From the NCBI RefSeq assembly GCF_001509475.1, contig NZ_LLZG01000400.1, positions 1-42,280 of the forward strand: a stretch of 42,280 nucleotides of DNA, written 5' to 3'. The position numbers were made by a program, and so were the translations under genes. Shown here one piece after another: positions 17,149 through 26,109 of this stretch (position 1 is its first letter; each line of letters begins with the position of its first letter). A model generated the notes under the pieces. The model was given only the letters and a program-made list of their open reading frames with translations. It did not search any database and was not told the DNA's origin. This stretch comes from Streptomyces regalis. GTDB lineage: Bacteria > Actinomycetota > Actinomycetes > Streptomycetales > Streptomycetaceae.

Positions 17149-17754
17149 ATGACATTGATGACAGAGCGACCGACGATGAGCGGTACCGAGCCCCGCGGCT
17201 TCGAGGTGTTGCTGGACGACCTCGACGAGCTGATCATGCCGGACGGCTACAAGGCCGAGATCATCAGGGGGAGCATCGTCTTGTCGCCGTTTTCGAAGGG
17301 GTACTACACCGACGTCATGGAACTGGTCTGCGATCAGCTCCGGCCCTGTCTTCCCGAGGGGCACCGCGTCAGCTACGGGCCGAATCTGTATGTCTTCCCG
17401 GGGGATGAGCGTGCATACGGACCAGATGTCCACGCGGCACCTCGACGAGCGTTCCGGACTACCAGCAACCGTCTGGACGGCGAAGCCCTCTCCTTCGTCG
17501 CCGAGCTGACTTCCCCTTCCACCCGTGACGACGACCTGACCGACAAGGTCCGTGTCTACGGCAGGGCAGGCGTCCCCGTCTACCTCCTCCTCGACATGCA
17601 GGAAGATCAGGCCACCGTGTTCTGGACGCCCTCGGCCAAGGGCTACGAGTCACACTGCACCAGGCCGTTCGGCGAGAAGCTCCCGATCCCCGCCCCGTTC
17701 GACTGCACGCTCGACACCACTGGCTTCCAGGCCCCCGAAGGCGAAGACGACTGA
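17149..17754 (+). CDS. Uma2 family protein (PD-(D/E)XK-like)
   Basis: A 201-aa Uma2/DUF820 protein with the family pattern: GYKAEIIRGSIVLSP (about residues 37-51), YGPDVHAAP, FVAELTSPSTRDDDLTDK and YGRAGVPVYLLLDMQED. The core is PD...E...K. Start ATG at 17149 with gagggagg 6 nt upstream; an in-frame open stretch continues upstream to 16855 but overlaps the regulator gene and was not used. The function is unknown in the family. The second Uma2 gene in the window (13367) is only distantly similar, so these are not a recent duplication. Confidence 0.85.
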   Translation: MTLMTERPTMSGTEPRGFEVLLDDLDELIMPDGYKAEIIRGSIVLSPFSKGYYTDVMELVCDQLRPCLPEGHRVSYGPNLYVFPGDERAYGPDVHAAPRRAFRTTSNRLDGEALSFVAELTSPSTRDDDLTDKVRVYGRAGVPVYLLLDMQEDQATVFWTPSAKGYESHCTRPFGEKLPIPAPFDCTLDTTGFQAPEGEDD

Positions 17755-17758
17755 CCGC

Positions 17759-18655
17759 TCACCCCGCCCCCGGCACCGTAAGCCCCCAAGCCCCCTCCCG
17801 CACCACCCACGTCCGCGTCCGCACCGGCCCCGACACCACCCCGTCCGCCCGGTACCGGAAGTGCGCCCCCGACACGGTCACGGTCCGTCCCTCGGCCAGC
17901 AGCGGCGAGGCCTCCGCCCCCACCGAAGCCGGACGTACCTCGACCTCGGCCACTCCCGTGGCCCCCGGCGCGACCGACACCGCCTCCAAGGGCTGGTCGA
18001 GGTCCACCAGCGTCGTCCCGTCGATCTCGACCCGCAGCCGGGAGGGCCCGGGCGCGGCAGCGGACGTGGCCCGCGACGGCGCCAGCGTCCGTACGAGCGA
18101 CTGACACGTCCGCAACCAGGACCGCCCCGCACCCGGCCCCGCCGCGGTCGCCCCGTTGGCCCCGAGGGCTCCGTCGGCCCCGTTCCTGCCGGCTGGCCCG
18201 GCAGGGTCCCGTATCGGCGGGATCCGCAGCGCCCCCAGCACCACCCCGTCGCTGTCATCGACGAGCAGATCCAGCCGTCGCTCCACCCCGTCGAGGACCG
18301 CCCGGGCGGCCGCGACCGCTCCCGTCGGCACCCCCAGCGAACCGGCCAGGGACAGGGCCGCCCCGACCGGCACCACCGACAGCACACATTCGGCCAGCTC
18401 CCGCCGCCGGTGCAGCAGCGACACCGCCCGCAGCAGAGCCCGGTCGTCGCCGACCACCACCGGCCGTCGCGACCCGCGCCGAGCCAGTGCCCGGGCGAAT
18501 TCCTCCGGCCCCTCCGGCAAGCACACTTTCGTCGCCGCACCCGCGCTGAGCACGTCTTTCGCGATCCTGACGGATTCCCCGTCCGTCCTCAGAGCGACCG
18601 GATCGATCACCACCAGCAGCTGATCGGACGTCGCGAAAGTCACCACCTCGGCCAT
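17759..18655 (-). CDS. Diacylglycerol-kinase catalytic-domain-like protein
   Basis: A 298-aa protein with the outline of the DAGK/NAD-kinase fold: LLVVIDPVALRTDGESVRIAKDVL at the N-terminus, KVCLPEGPEEFARALARRGSRRPVVVGDDRALLRAVSLLHRR (about residues 43-84) where family members have the nucleotide-binding GGDGT, then LSVVPVGAALSLAGSLGVPTGAVAAARAVLDG. The canonical GGDGT is here VVGDDRALL, so catalytic activity is doubtful. A low-complexity Gly/Ala linker (about 150-172) separates the C-terminal beta-rich half. It is divergent from purA, and the shared 196-bp spacer contains conspicuous structure. Confidence 0.7.
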   Translation of the reverse strand: MAEVVTFATSDQLLVVIDPVALRTDGESVRIAKDVLSAGAATKVCLPEGPEEFARALARRGSRRPVVVGDDRALLRAVSLLHRRRELAECVLSVVPVGAALSLAGSLGVPTGAVAAARAVLDGVERRLDLLVDDSDGVVLGALRIPPIRDPAGPAGRNGADGALGANGATAAGPGAGRSWLRTCQSLVRTLAPSRATSAAAPGPSRLRVEIDGTTLVDLDQPLEAVSVAPGATGVAEVEVRPASVGAEASPLLAEGRTVTVSGAHFRYRADGVVSGPVRTRTWVVREGAWGLTVPGAG

Positions 18656-18688
18656 GCCTCGCTTCCTCGGGTAGCATCTTTGTGCAAG

Positions 18689-18716
18689 AGCCCCTTGCGC
18701 TATTGCGCCAGGGGCT
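18689..18716 (+). other. Strong hairpin in the purA leader region
   Basis: Arms agccccttgcgc / gcgccaggggct with a tatt loop pair in 11 of 12 positions. It looks like an intrinsic terminator (followed by tcgtctatt), yet the genes on both sides point away from it. It may be an attenuator in a long purA leader, the end of a small RNA, or an antisense-transcript stop. Confidence 0.55.
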
Positions 18717-18779
18717 TCGTCTATTCCGGGGCCATCCGGTCCGACGGTTCACGGCCAACGACGGTCGCGACCTGTCGTG

Positions 18780-18809
18780 GTGTACACGGTCAAGACCCTC
18801 CGTGTACAC
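18780..18809 (+). promoter_or_regulatory. Tandem gtgtacac palindromes upstream of purA
   Basis: Perfect 8-bp palindromes gtgtacac occur at 18780-18787 and 18802-18809, 22 bp apart (about two helical turns), and a half-matching ggtgtacgcg lies at 18841, touching the purA start. Regular spacing suggests an operator for a dimeric regulator; the regulator is unknown. Confidence 0.45.
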
Positions 18810-18851
18810 CCCTGACCTTGGACATGCCCCGCCCGGAAGGGGTGTACGCGC

Positions 18852-20135
18852 GTGCCCGCACTTGTGCTGCTCGGTGCTCAGTGGGGTGACGAAGGCAAGG
18901 GAAAGGCGACGGACCTGCTAGGCGGATCCGTCGACTATGTGGTGCGCTACCAGGGCGGCAACAACGCCGGCCACACGGTAGTCGTGGGTGATCAGAAGTA
19001 CGCCCTCCACCTGCTCCCTTCCGGAATCCTCTCCCCGGGGTGTACCCCGGTCATCGGCAACGGCGTCGTCGTCGATCCGTCGGTCCTGCTCTCCGAGCTG
19101 AGCGGTCTGAACGAGCGCGGCGTCGACACGTCCAAGCTCCTCATCAGCGGAAACGCGCACATCATCACGCCTTACAACGTGACGGTGGACAAGGTGACGG
19201 AACGCTTCCTCGGCAAGCGGAAGATCGGCACGACCGGTCGCGGCATCGGCCCGACCTACGCCGACAAGATCAACCGCGTCGGCATCCGCGTCCAGGACCT
19301 CTACGACGAGTCGATCCTGTCGCAGAAGGTCGAGGCGGCCCTCGACGCCAAGAACCAGATTCTCACCAAGCTCTACAACCGGCGCGCGATCGCCGCCGAC
19401 CAGGTCGTCGAGGAGCTGCTGGGCTACGCCGAGAAGATCAAGCCGTACGTCGCCGACACGGTCCTGGTCCTCAACCAGGCGCTGGAGGACGACAAGGTGG
19501 TCCTCTTCGAGGGCGGCCAGGGCACCCTCCTCGACATCGACCACGGCACGTACCCCTTCGTCACCTCCTCGAACCCGACCGCGGGCGGCGCCTGCACGGG
19601 TGCGGGTGTGGGCCCGACGAAGATCAGCCGGGTGATCGGCATCCTCAAGGCGTACACGACCCGTGTCGGCGCCGGCCCGTTCCCGACCGAGCTCTTCGAC
19701 GCGGACGGCGAGGCGCTGCGCCGCATCGGCGGCGAGCGGGGTGTGACGACCGGCCGTGACCGTCGCTGCGGCTGGTTCGACGCGGTGATCGCCCGGTACG
19801 CGACCCGCGTGAACGGCCTGACGGACTTCTTCCTCACCAAGTTGGACGTCCTGACCGGCTGGGAGGAGATCCCGGTCTGCGTGGCGTACGAGATCGACGG
19901 CAAGCGCGTCGAGGAGCTCCCGTACTCCCAGTCCGACTTCCACCACGCGAAGCCGGTCTACGAGATGCTGCCGGGCTGGAGCGAGGACATCAGCAAGGCC
20001 AAGTCCTTCTCCGACCTGCCGAAGAACGCCCAGAACTACGTCAAGGCGCTCGAGGAGATGTCCGGCGCGCCGATCTCCGCGATCGGCGTGGGTCCGGGCC
20101 GGGACGAGACGATCGAGATCAACTCGTTCCTGTAG
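18852..20135 (+). CDS. purA: Adenylosuccinate synthetase
   Basis: A 427-aa GTP-dependent enzyme that joins IMP and aspartate to adenylosuccinate, the first committed step to AMP. Motifs: [20 protein letters not shown] (GTP and IMP loop with catalytic Asp/His), [116 protein letters not shown] and the C-terminal [11 protein letters not shown]. Length and order are standard and full. GTG start at 18852; no good ribosome site is visible. A perfect terminator follows at 20147. The leader carries a hairpin and paired palindromes. Confidence 0.97.
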   Translation: MPALVLLGAQWGDEGKGKATDLLGGSVDYVVRYQGGNNAGHTVVVGDQKYALHLLPSGILSPGCTPVIGNGVVVDPSVLLSELSGLNERGVDTSKLLISGNAHIITPYNVTVDKVTERFLGKRKIGTTGRGIGPTYADKINRVGIRVQDLYDESILSQKVEAALDAKNQILTKLYNRRAIAADQVVEELLGYAEKIKPYVADTVLVLNQALEDDKVVLFEGGQGTLLDIDHGTYPFVTSSNPTAGGACTGAGVGPTKISRVIGILKAYTTRVGAGPFPTELFDADGEALRRIGGERGVTTGRDRRCGWFDAVIARYATRVNGLTDFFLTKLDVLTGWEEIPVCVAYEIDGKRVEELPYSQSDFHHAKPVYEMLPGWSEDISKAKSFSDLPKNAQNYVKALEEMSGAPISAIGVGPGRDETIEINSFL

Positions 20136-20146
20136 GACAGGGAGTG

Positions 20147-20180
20147 GAAACGCCCGGCCGGTCCTCCGGCCGGGCGTTTC
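20147..20180 (+). terminator. Intrinsic terminator of purA
   Basis: Perfect 15-bp stem gaaacgcccggccgg / ccggccgggcgtttc with a tcct loop, 11 nt after the purA stop. It separates purA from the AraC-type gene. Confidence 0.9.
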
Positions 20181-20226
20181 CGTGCGCATCCATCGGACGT
20201 TTATGTGCGTTCGTCACCCTGACGTC

Positions 20227-21267
20227 ATGCGTACTCAGTCATTCAGGGGGAGACCGGCGGGCGCCGCCGGGGCGACGGAGTCAGCGCACCCGGCCATCCG
20301 CGAGGACAGGACGGTTCGGGGCGTCACGGCATGGGCCAAGGTGCTGAGCGGGCTGTACGGGCCGGTCAGCGTCTCGGCCGACCAGGGGTTCCGCGCGACC
20401 GTGCGGGCGCGGCAGCTGGGCGTCGTACGGGTGTCCGCGGTGGACTGTCCGGCCGCGGAGGTACGGGGGACGCCCGGGCCGGGCGGGGCACGCGCGGCCC
20501 GGTACCACCTCGTCCTGGCGCCGGGCGGCGAGGCGGTGCTCGAACAGGCAGGGCGGAGCGTGCGGGTCGGGGCCCGCGGCCCGGTACTGCTCGACACGGA
20601 TCGGCCGTTCCGCCTGCACCTGACCCGACCGCGGAACACGGTGGTCACCGCGCACCTGCCGTGGGCGGAGCGGGACGGCCTGCAGGGACTGGTCGCGCGG
20701 GAGCTGCCGGGTCGTGAACCACTCGCCCTGCTGGTAGCGGAGTTCCTGTCCGGCCTCGCGCGGGACGAGACGCCGTACGGGCCGATCGACGAACTGCGAC
20801 TGGCCACGGCGGTGACCGAGCTGGCGCGGACCCTGCTCGACCACCGGCTCGGCGACGACGAGGGCCCGGCAGCCCCGGTACTGCTGGGCCGGATCCAGCT
20901 GTACATCCTGGACCACCTCGACGACCGGCGGGTTACGCCGGACCAGGTCGCCGCCGCACACCACATCTCCACCCGCTATCTGCACCGGCTCTTCCAGGGG
21001 CAGGAGCTGACCGTCGCCGCCTGGATCAAGGCCCAGCGGCTGGAGCGGTGCCGACGCGACCTGACCGACCCGGCGCTGCGTCATCTGCCCGTCCACACCA
21101 TCGGGGCGCGCTGGGGTTTCGCCCAGCCGGCCGACTTCAGCCGGGCGTTCCGCGCCGCGTACGGCATCACGCCGACCGGCTTTCGCGCGGGTGCGCTCCC
21201 TGCACAGAAACAGTGCGCGCCACGCCAACGACAGGTCTCCGCCGTCCCAGCAGACTCAACTTCCTGA
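20227..21267 (+). CDS. AraC family transcriptional regulator
   Basis: A 346-aa regulator. The N-terminal two thirds resembles the AraC-binding-like cupin of Streptomyces regulators (RYHLVLAPGGEAVLEQAGRSV, then VGARGPVLLDTDRPFRLHL). The C-terminal 100 residues are a double helix-turn-helix: RVTPDQVAAAHHISTRYLHRLFQGQELTVAAWIKAQRLERCRRDL, then TIGARWGFAQPADFSRAFRAAYGITPTGFRAG. The start at 20227 was chosen because the longer in-frame opening at 20182 lies against the purA terminator; no ribosome site is clear for either. The next genes run in the same direction but behind a hairpin. Confidence 0.9.
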   Translation: MRTQSFRGRPAGAAGATESAHPAIREDRTVRGVTAWAKVLSGLYGPVSVSADQGFRATVRARQLGVVRVSAVDCPAAEVRGTPGPGGARAARYHLVLAPGGEAVLEQAGRSVRVGARGPVLLDTDRPFRLHLTRPRNTVVTAHLPWAERDGLQGLVARELPGREPLALLVAEFLSGLARDETPYGPIDELRLATAVTELARTLLDHRLGDDEGPAAPVLLGRIQLYILDHLDDRRVTPDQVAAAHHISTRYLHRLFQGQELTVAAWIKAQRLERCRRDLTDPALRHLPVHTIGARWGFAQPADFSRAFRAAYGITPTGFRAGALPAQKQCAPRQRQVSAVPADSTS

Positions 21268-21293
21268 GGGGGCACGGCAGTTGCCGTACCCCC
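21268..21293 (+). terminator. Hairpin directly after the AraC-type gene
   Basis: Arms gggggcacggca / tgccgtaccccc pair in 11 of 12 positions around a 2-nt turn, starting immediately behind the stop codon. It probably terminates the regulator and isolates the small gene at 21327. No U-rich tail, as is usual in Streptomyces. Confidence 0.65.
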
Positions 21294-21326
21294 GGCATCT
21301 GTCGGCAGAACCCATGGGGGAAGAGC

Positions 21327-21500
21327 ATGACCGAACAGGAAGCGCAGGTGAAGGCGACGGCAGCCGCCCCGCGAGCGGTGGAGCCGCGCGGCGGCGCCGG
21401 CATCTTCGACGTCGATCCGGACCAGAGCAAGGTGAGCCAGGACCCGAAGGTCGTGGTCAAGGGCGACATCGCCGCGTTCCCCGAGAACGGGGTGGTGTGA
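21327..21500 (+). CDS. 57-aa protein coupled to the CHAP endolysin-like gene
   Basis: A small acidic soluble protein beginning MTEQEAQVKATAAAPRAVEP and ending DPKVVVKGDIAAFPENGVV. It has no cysteine, membrane helix or export signal, and the first half looks disordered. I do not recognise a family. It is supported as a real gene by a good ribosome site (gggggaagagc before ATG) and by its stop lying 1 nt before the next ATG, so the two are translationally linked. It might be a partner, inhibitor or delivery tag of the CHAP protein; no function is claimed. Confidence 0.6.
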   Translation: MTEQEAQVKATAAAPRAVEPRGGAGIFDVDPDQSKVSQDPKVVVKGDIAAFPENGVV

Positions 21501-21501
21501 C

Positions 21502-22500
21502 ATGGGATCCGTGGAAGGGATGCTCGCGCAGATGCGCAAGCTGATCGGCACCGGTGAGAACCCGCCCGGCTCGAACAACAACTTCATCACCGACTGGTAC
21601 GGCTTCGACGACGCGTGGTGCAACATGACCGTCAGCTACGCCGCCGCCAAGTCGGACAACCTCGACGCGATCTTCGGCAAGCACGCGTGGACGGTCGGAC
21701 ACGCCCGGAGGTTCCAGTCCAAGGGGCGCTGGCACTACGGGGTCGGCGGCATCCGCGCGGGCGACGTCGTGTTCTTCGACTGGAGCGGCACCCGGTCCAT
21801 CGACAACATCGACCACGTCGGCGTGGTCGAGGCCGTGCACTCCAGCGGCAAGATCACCACCATCGAGGGCAACACCAGCGACAAGGTCCTGCGCCGGGAC
21901 CGCTACTCCTCCGAGATCGTGGGTTACGGCCGCCCCGCCTACGGCAACGCCGCGCCGCTCCCGCCCACCGACGGCATCCTGCGCCGGGGTTCCAAGGGCG
22001 CGGCGGTGAAGACCCTCCAGGGCAACCTGAACAAGGTCATGGGCTCGAAGCTGGTCGTCGACGGGGACTTCGGCCCTGCCACCGAGTCGGCGGTGAAGGC
22101 CTTCCAGAAGAAGTACGGCCTCACCGCCGACGGTGAGTACGGGCCCGCCTCGGACAAGATGATGAAGTCCGCCCTCAAGGGCGGCACCAAGCCGCAGAAG
22201 CCGACTCCGCGTCCGCCGGGTGCCGGGAAGCTCGTCGTCGACGGCCAGTTCGGCCCCGCGACCTGCGCCGCGCTCCAGCGTTCGCTGAACTCGCACGGCG
22301 CGAAGCTGTCCGTGGACGGTTCCTTCGGCCCGCTCACGAAGAAGGCCCTCCAGGGCTACCTGAAGGTGACCGCGGACGGCGTCATCGGTCCGCAGACGGT
22401 CAAGGCCCTCCAGAAGAAGGTGGGCTCGGGCGTCGACGGCAAGTGGGGCCCGGACACCACCCGCTACCTCCAGAAGGCCCTGAACGCGGGCAAGTTCTGA
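21502..22500 (+). CDS. CHAP-like amidase/endopeptidase with three peptidoglycan-binding repeats
   Basis: A 332-aa endolysin-like protein. The N-terminal 150 residues form a CHAP-type cysteine hydrolase: DDAWCNMTVSYAAA with Cys40, IRAGDVVFFDWSG, NIDHVGVVEAVHSSGKITTIEGNTS with His105. Three peptidoglycan-binding-type helical repeats follow: about residues 158-226 (GILRRGSKGAAVKTLQ, then DGDFGPATESAVKAFQKKYG), 243-285 (VDGQFGPATCAALQRSLNS) and 286-330 (DGVIGPQTVKALQKK, then DGKWGPDTTRYLQ). It has no signal peptide, unlike secreted autolysins, so release needs another route or the target is intracellular. It is convergent with the first NACHT gene. Confidence 0.85.
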   Translation: MGSVEGMLAQMRKLIGTGENPPGSNNNFITDWYGFDDAWCNMTVSYAAAKSDNLDAIFGKHAWTVGHARRFQSKGRWHYGVGGIRAGDVVFFDWSGTRSIDNIDHVGVVEAVHSSGKITTIEGNTSDKVLRRDRYSSEIVGYGRPAYGNAAPLPPTDGILRRGSKGAAVKTLQGNLNKVMGSKLVVDGDFGPATESAVKAFQKKYGLTADGEYGPASDKMMKSALKGGTKPQKPTPRPPGAGKLVVDGQFGPATCAALQRSLNSHGAKLSVDGSFGPLTKKALQGYLKVTADGVIGPQTVKALQKKVGSGVDGKWGPDTTRYLQKALNAGKF

Positions 22501-22544
22501 CCCGGGGGTTCCTGTAGGACCAGCGCGGGACCTGTGGCGATCGG

Positions 22545-25500
22545 TCACGGGTAACAGTTGATGATCGTGTGGTAGGTCGTGTACCGCTCGCCAGGGAGAG
22601 CGGGCTGGCGGTACACGTCCTTCGCCGCCTCCACACAGTAGACGGTGTTGCGGTTGCCGCCGACGCTCAGCTCGTCCGTGTGCCACACGGCGACGTAGTT
22701 GAGCTCGCCGTGGACGGACACCTCCCCGCAGTTGCCATTGAGCGTCAGTTGCACCTCGTCGGCGTAGACTTCCACCCGACCGCCCCGACAGTCATGGGAC
22801 TTGCGGGTGCCGTCGGACTCGATCGTCAGCTCCGTCGGCAGCGGCGGCTCCTCCTCCGTCTCCTCCGGAGCGGGCGACGGAGTGGGGTCGGGTGTCTCGG
22901 AGGCATCCTCGTCCTGCGCTCCGCTGCTCGTGCCGCACCAGCGATCGGCCTCGTAATCGGGCGGTGCGATACCCCTTTTGACGCCGAGTTCCCGCAAGGT
23001 CTGTGCGGTCTGGGTGACGGCGATGTTCCCTACCGTCGAGTGGCAGGCGCTGCGCTGCTCCGTCACGGTCGTCTGGATCACGATGTTCCCGGTGCGGACG
23101 AGGACCCGGGAGATCCCGCCCTGAAGACCGTCGATCAGCGCCTCGTCCCCCAGACCGGGGACGCGTTGGTCGCCGTAGTTGCGTCTGAGCTCGTCGAATG
23201 CCCACGAGGCCATGTCGACGGCACTGCGGGACGTCTTGGGCGGTACGACGGTGATGCGGAACTGAAGGCTGTAGGTACCCACGTAACTCGTGTCGGGCAT
23301 CGGTATCCAGGAGCTGCCGTCGAGGGGCGGCGCGGAGTCGATGTCCGTCTCGCCGGTCCACATACAGCTGAGCGCCTTCCAGTCGTCCGCCGCGTCCACG
23401 TCGGATTCGTCGCCCGCGGTCGCGTCGGTGTCGTCGTCGGCCAGGGACGCGTGATAGCCCTGCGGGAGGTCGTCGAGGATCGGGCAGTACACGCCGGCGA
23501 AGTCGTACGGCCCTGGCGCACCCGGCGTGAAGCTCACGCTGAGCAGGGCGACCAGGGCCAGTGGCATGGCCGTGAGGTTGGCCCCCGGAGGAGGCAGCAG
23601 CGCGCGGCGCGGCGGTGCGGGCTGCGGGGCGGTGCCGCCGGCGAGCCGGTCCTGCAGGCGGGCGTGGCGGAACTCGTAGACCCCGCCCGCCTGACGCAGC
23701 ACCCCGCGACGGTGCGCGTCCTCCAGGAAGGAGGCGAACCCCCAGGGGAGGCGGCCGGTGAGCGCGAGGGCGATGCGCGTGGCCGTGAATCCCCACCAGG
23801 CCGATCCGGCTACGCCGAGCAGGGCCAGCGCGATGAACGAACTCGCTCCGCCGGCGGTCCAGATGAGCGGGCCCACGACATCACGGCCGCCGGTGCGGTG
23901 CCAGGCGGCCGTGACGAGCAGGGGGCCGAGGGCCGCGAAGGCCAGCAGCCAGGAGCGGACCGCGCCCGGGCCCTCGCCGCGCAGGGCGTACACGGGGGCG
24001 AGCACCACCACCGCCGTACGGTCGGCCCGCAGCAACTCCTGCGGGCTGCCGGCCCGGGAGATGTCGACGGCGTGGTCGACGAGCCTGCGCATGCCGAAGA
24101 GCAAGGGAAGTACGGCCAGGATCACCGGGTTGACCCGCATCGCCAACCCGACCGGCAGGACGACGGCGGCCGCGAGCGAGGCCTGTGTGACGAACGCGCG
24201 CAGCCGTCCGCGCACCACCAGGCGGCGTGGTGCGATCCCGGTGTCCGTGCCGCGGGGCCGTCGGGTCAGCAGCGCGATCAGACAGACCGCCGACTGAACG
24301 ATCAGCGCGGCCGGCGGAGGCGGCTGTTCCGTCCGCTGCGGCTGGCCGAACACCAGCCACCCGGTCACGCCGAGCGTGAGCGCGAGAGCGGCCGTCTCCA
24401 GCGCCAGCCGACAGGCCTCGGGGACGCCGGGGCTCAGCCGCCACCAGACGATCTCGCGCAGCCCGAGCCGTTGCAGCCGCCGGGCCAGGGACCTGAGCCA
24501 ATCCCTGGCCTCATCGGCAGACCAGCGGTCGGTGGGGGTGGAGTAGGTGCTCGGAGGTGTGCGGTAGACCGCCGTGACGAACTGGTCGAGCAGATGGTCC
24601 TCGACCTTCTCGCGTTTCCGGAACCGCTTGGACTTGAGGAGTTCGTCGGGGGAGGCGGAGGTGTCGCTGTAGGCGGTGCGTGCGAGGGCGACCATCAGGG
24701 GGGTGGACAGCACGTCGCGGAGCATGGCGGCGCGGGCCGACTTCTGTTCGCCGTCGGGGCCGTGGACCAAGCCGCTGCCCGACAGGGCGTCCAGGACGGG
24801 CTGCCACTTGGAGTCGCCGGACGGGTCCTTGCCGCCCGGGCCGTCGTGGTTGTCCGAACCATCCGAGGTCTTACGGCCGTTGGTGCCGACGGTCAGCGGC
24901 AGGAAGTGCCGTAGGTCCTCGGTGCCGAGCGATTCGAGCTCGATCACCGCGGCGGCGCTCAGGAACCCCGCTTCCTCGACCGCCGCCGCGTACTCGGCAG
25001 GACGGCTGGTCAGCAGCACCTTGCCCTCATCGCGGCCCCGCATGGCGTTGAGGGCCCTCAGAACCTGGGGGCGCGCCTCCGCGGCCAGTTCGTCGAATCC
25101 GTCCAGGACCAGCAGCAGCCGTCCGTTGTCCAGCAGTTCGGCCGCCGCCGAGGAACCGGTGCCGCCCATGTCGGCGAGCGCGGGGTAGTCACGGGCGATC
25201 CGGCTCGCGGCCCACTCCATGAACTTCGGCTGCGCTGACGGGTTCCAGGAGGACAAGGACAGGAGTACGGCGACGGGTGCGGTCTGCTGGTCTTCGCGGC
25301 GGTCAGTGAGGTAGTCCAGCAGGAAGCGCACGGCGAGGACGGACTTCCCCGACCCTGGTCCGCCCAGGACGACCAGGCGGCGCGAGGGGACCTTGCGGAA
25401 GACCGCCAGGATGTCCGCGAACTGCCCGTCCAGGTCGCGCGGTGACACGTCCTTGTCGCCGTCGCAGATGATCTCCCAACTGTCGTGGCCGGTGGCCGTC

Positions 25501-25970
25501 CGCCAGCGCACCGGCATGGCCTTCGGGTCGTACAGCCGCAGCGCCTTCTCTTCCTTCTGCCAGGCTGCCGCGGTCGCGTGGGCCAGATGGTCGGCGGCGA
25601 CGAGCAGCCGGTGGCGCATGCCGAGACTGCGGTACGCCCGCCACGCCGCCGAACACCTGCGCAGCCCCCAGCTCATGCCGCCCAGGCAGGTGAGCCCGGC
25701 CCCGGCCAGCGCCCACGTCGGGCCAGCCGGCGCTGGTGACGAGACGCGGTCCAGTGCCAGCCAGCCGAGGAGCCCCGCCGCGGCGGACAGCAGCATCGAC
25801 GCCGTCAGCCAGGCGAAGGCCGGCCAGGGTGTGCCGCTGCCTCCGGCGAAGACGACGTTGCCCTTGAAGACCCCGGTCTGCACCAGGTTCAAGGTGTCGC
25901 CGAGGTTGATGTTCGTCGTACTTCCCGGCTGCTCCGGATTCCCGGCCGGGTCGGGTCCCTCGTGCGCCAT
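22545..25970 (-). CDS. Membrane-spanning NACHT NTPase with amyloid-like N-terminal motif (NLR-type receptor 1)
   Basis: A 1141-aa STAND-type NTPase. In order: a short motif GDTLNLVQTGVFKGNVVF (about residues 24-41), two membrane helices (50-73, 83-103), then the NACHT domain with Walker A VVLGGPGSGKS (200-210), Walker B LLLVLDGFDEL (285-295) and the sensor LLTSRPAEY (about 319-327). Next come about seven hydrophobic segments (520-542, 553-569, 592-626, 669-690, 701-721, 796-815), with the conserved EDAHRRGVLRQAGGVYEFRHA between the last two. The final 320 residues look extracytoplasmic: CPILDDLPQGY and PGLGDEALIDG resemble DUF3558-type lipoprotein domains, then an acidic Pro/Glu linker and a C-terminal DUF3060-like beta repeat (NGNCGEVSVHGELNYVAV). 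ATG 25970 follows gcgagggg. Divergent from the small effector gene. Confidence 0.8.
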   Translation of the reverse strand: MAHEGPDPAGNPEQPGSTTNINLGDTLNLVQTGVFKGNVVFAGGSGTPWPAFAWLTASMLLSAAAGLLGWLALDRVSSPAPAGPTWALAGAGLTCLGGMSWGLRRCSAAWRAYRSLGMRHRLLVAADHLAHATAAAWQKEEKALRLYDPKAMPVRWRTATGHDSWEIICDGDKDVSPRDLDGQFADILAVFRKVPSRRLVVLGGPGSGKSVLAVRFLLDYLTDRREDQQTAPVAVLLSLSSWNPSAQPKFMEWAASRIARDYPALADMGGTGSSAAAELLDNGRLLLVLDGFDELAAEARPQVLRALNAMRGRDEGKVLLTSRPAEYAAAVEEAGFLSAAAVIELESLGTEDLRHFLPLTVGTNGRKTSDGSDNHDGPGGKDPSGDSKWQPVLDALSGSGLVHGPDGEQKSARAAMLRDVLSTPLMVALARTAYSDTSASPDELLKSKRFRKREKVEDHLLDQFVTAVYRTPPSTYSTPTDRWSADEARDWLRSLARRLQRLGLREIVWWRLSPGVPEACRLALETAALALTLGVTGWLVFGQPQRTEQPPPPAALIVQSAVCLIALLTRRPRGTDTGIAPRRLVVRGRLRAFVTQASLAAAVVLPVGLAMRVNPVILAVLPLLFGMRRLVDHAVDISRAGSPQELLRADRTAVVVLAPVYALRGEGPGAVRSWLLAFAALGPLLVTAAWHRTGGRDVVGPLIWTAGGASSFIALALLGVAGSAWWGFTATRIALALTGRLPWGFASFLEDAHRRGVLRQAGGVYEFRHARLQDRLAGGTAPQPAPPRRALLPPPGANLTAMPLALVALLSVSFTPGAPGPYDFAGVYCPILDDLPQGYHASLADDDTDATAGDESDVDAADDWKALSCMWTGETDIDSAPPLDGSSWIPMPDTSYVGTYSLQFRITVVPPKTSRSAVDMASWAFDELRRNYGDQRVPGLGDEALIDGLQGGISRVLVRTGNIVIQTTVTEQRSACHSTVGNIAVTQTAQTLRELGVKRGIAPPDYEADRWCGTSSGAQDEDASETPDPTPSPAPEETEEEPPLPTELTIESDGTRKSHDCRGGRVEVYADEVQLTLNGNCGEVSVHGELNYVAVWHTDELSVGGNRNTVYCVEAAKDVYRQPALPGERYTTYHTIINCYP

Positions 25971-26109
25971 GTGCCCCTCGCGCGATGGCTCTTGTCGGAT
26001 CGTCGGCAAGATACACGGTAGGCCAACAGGGCTTCGGCATACGGGAGTTCGAGCGCCGTGATCGTCTCTGGTGCCCTAGGCTCAGTCCTGGACGACATCG
26101 GAGGCGCCC

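Noticed and set aside
18681..18716. tRNA or riboswitch in the purA leader
   Set aside because: Only one stem is evident; no cloverleaf, T-loop or known riboswitch core.
20182..20226. Upstream in-frame start for the AraC-type gene
   Set aside because: It abuts the purA terminator and adds residues with no match to the family.
22569..24914. Long plus-strand open frame antisense to receptor 1
   Set aside because: Same reason: high-GC shadow with no recognisable motif opposite a well-supported NACHT gene.
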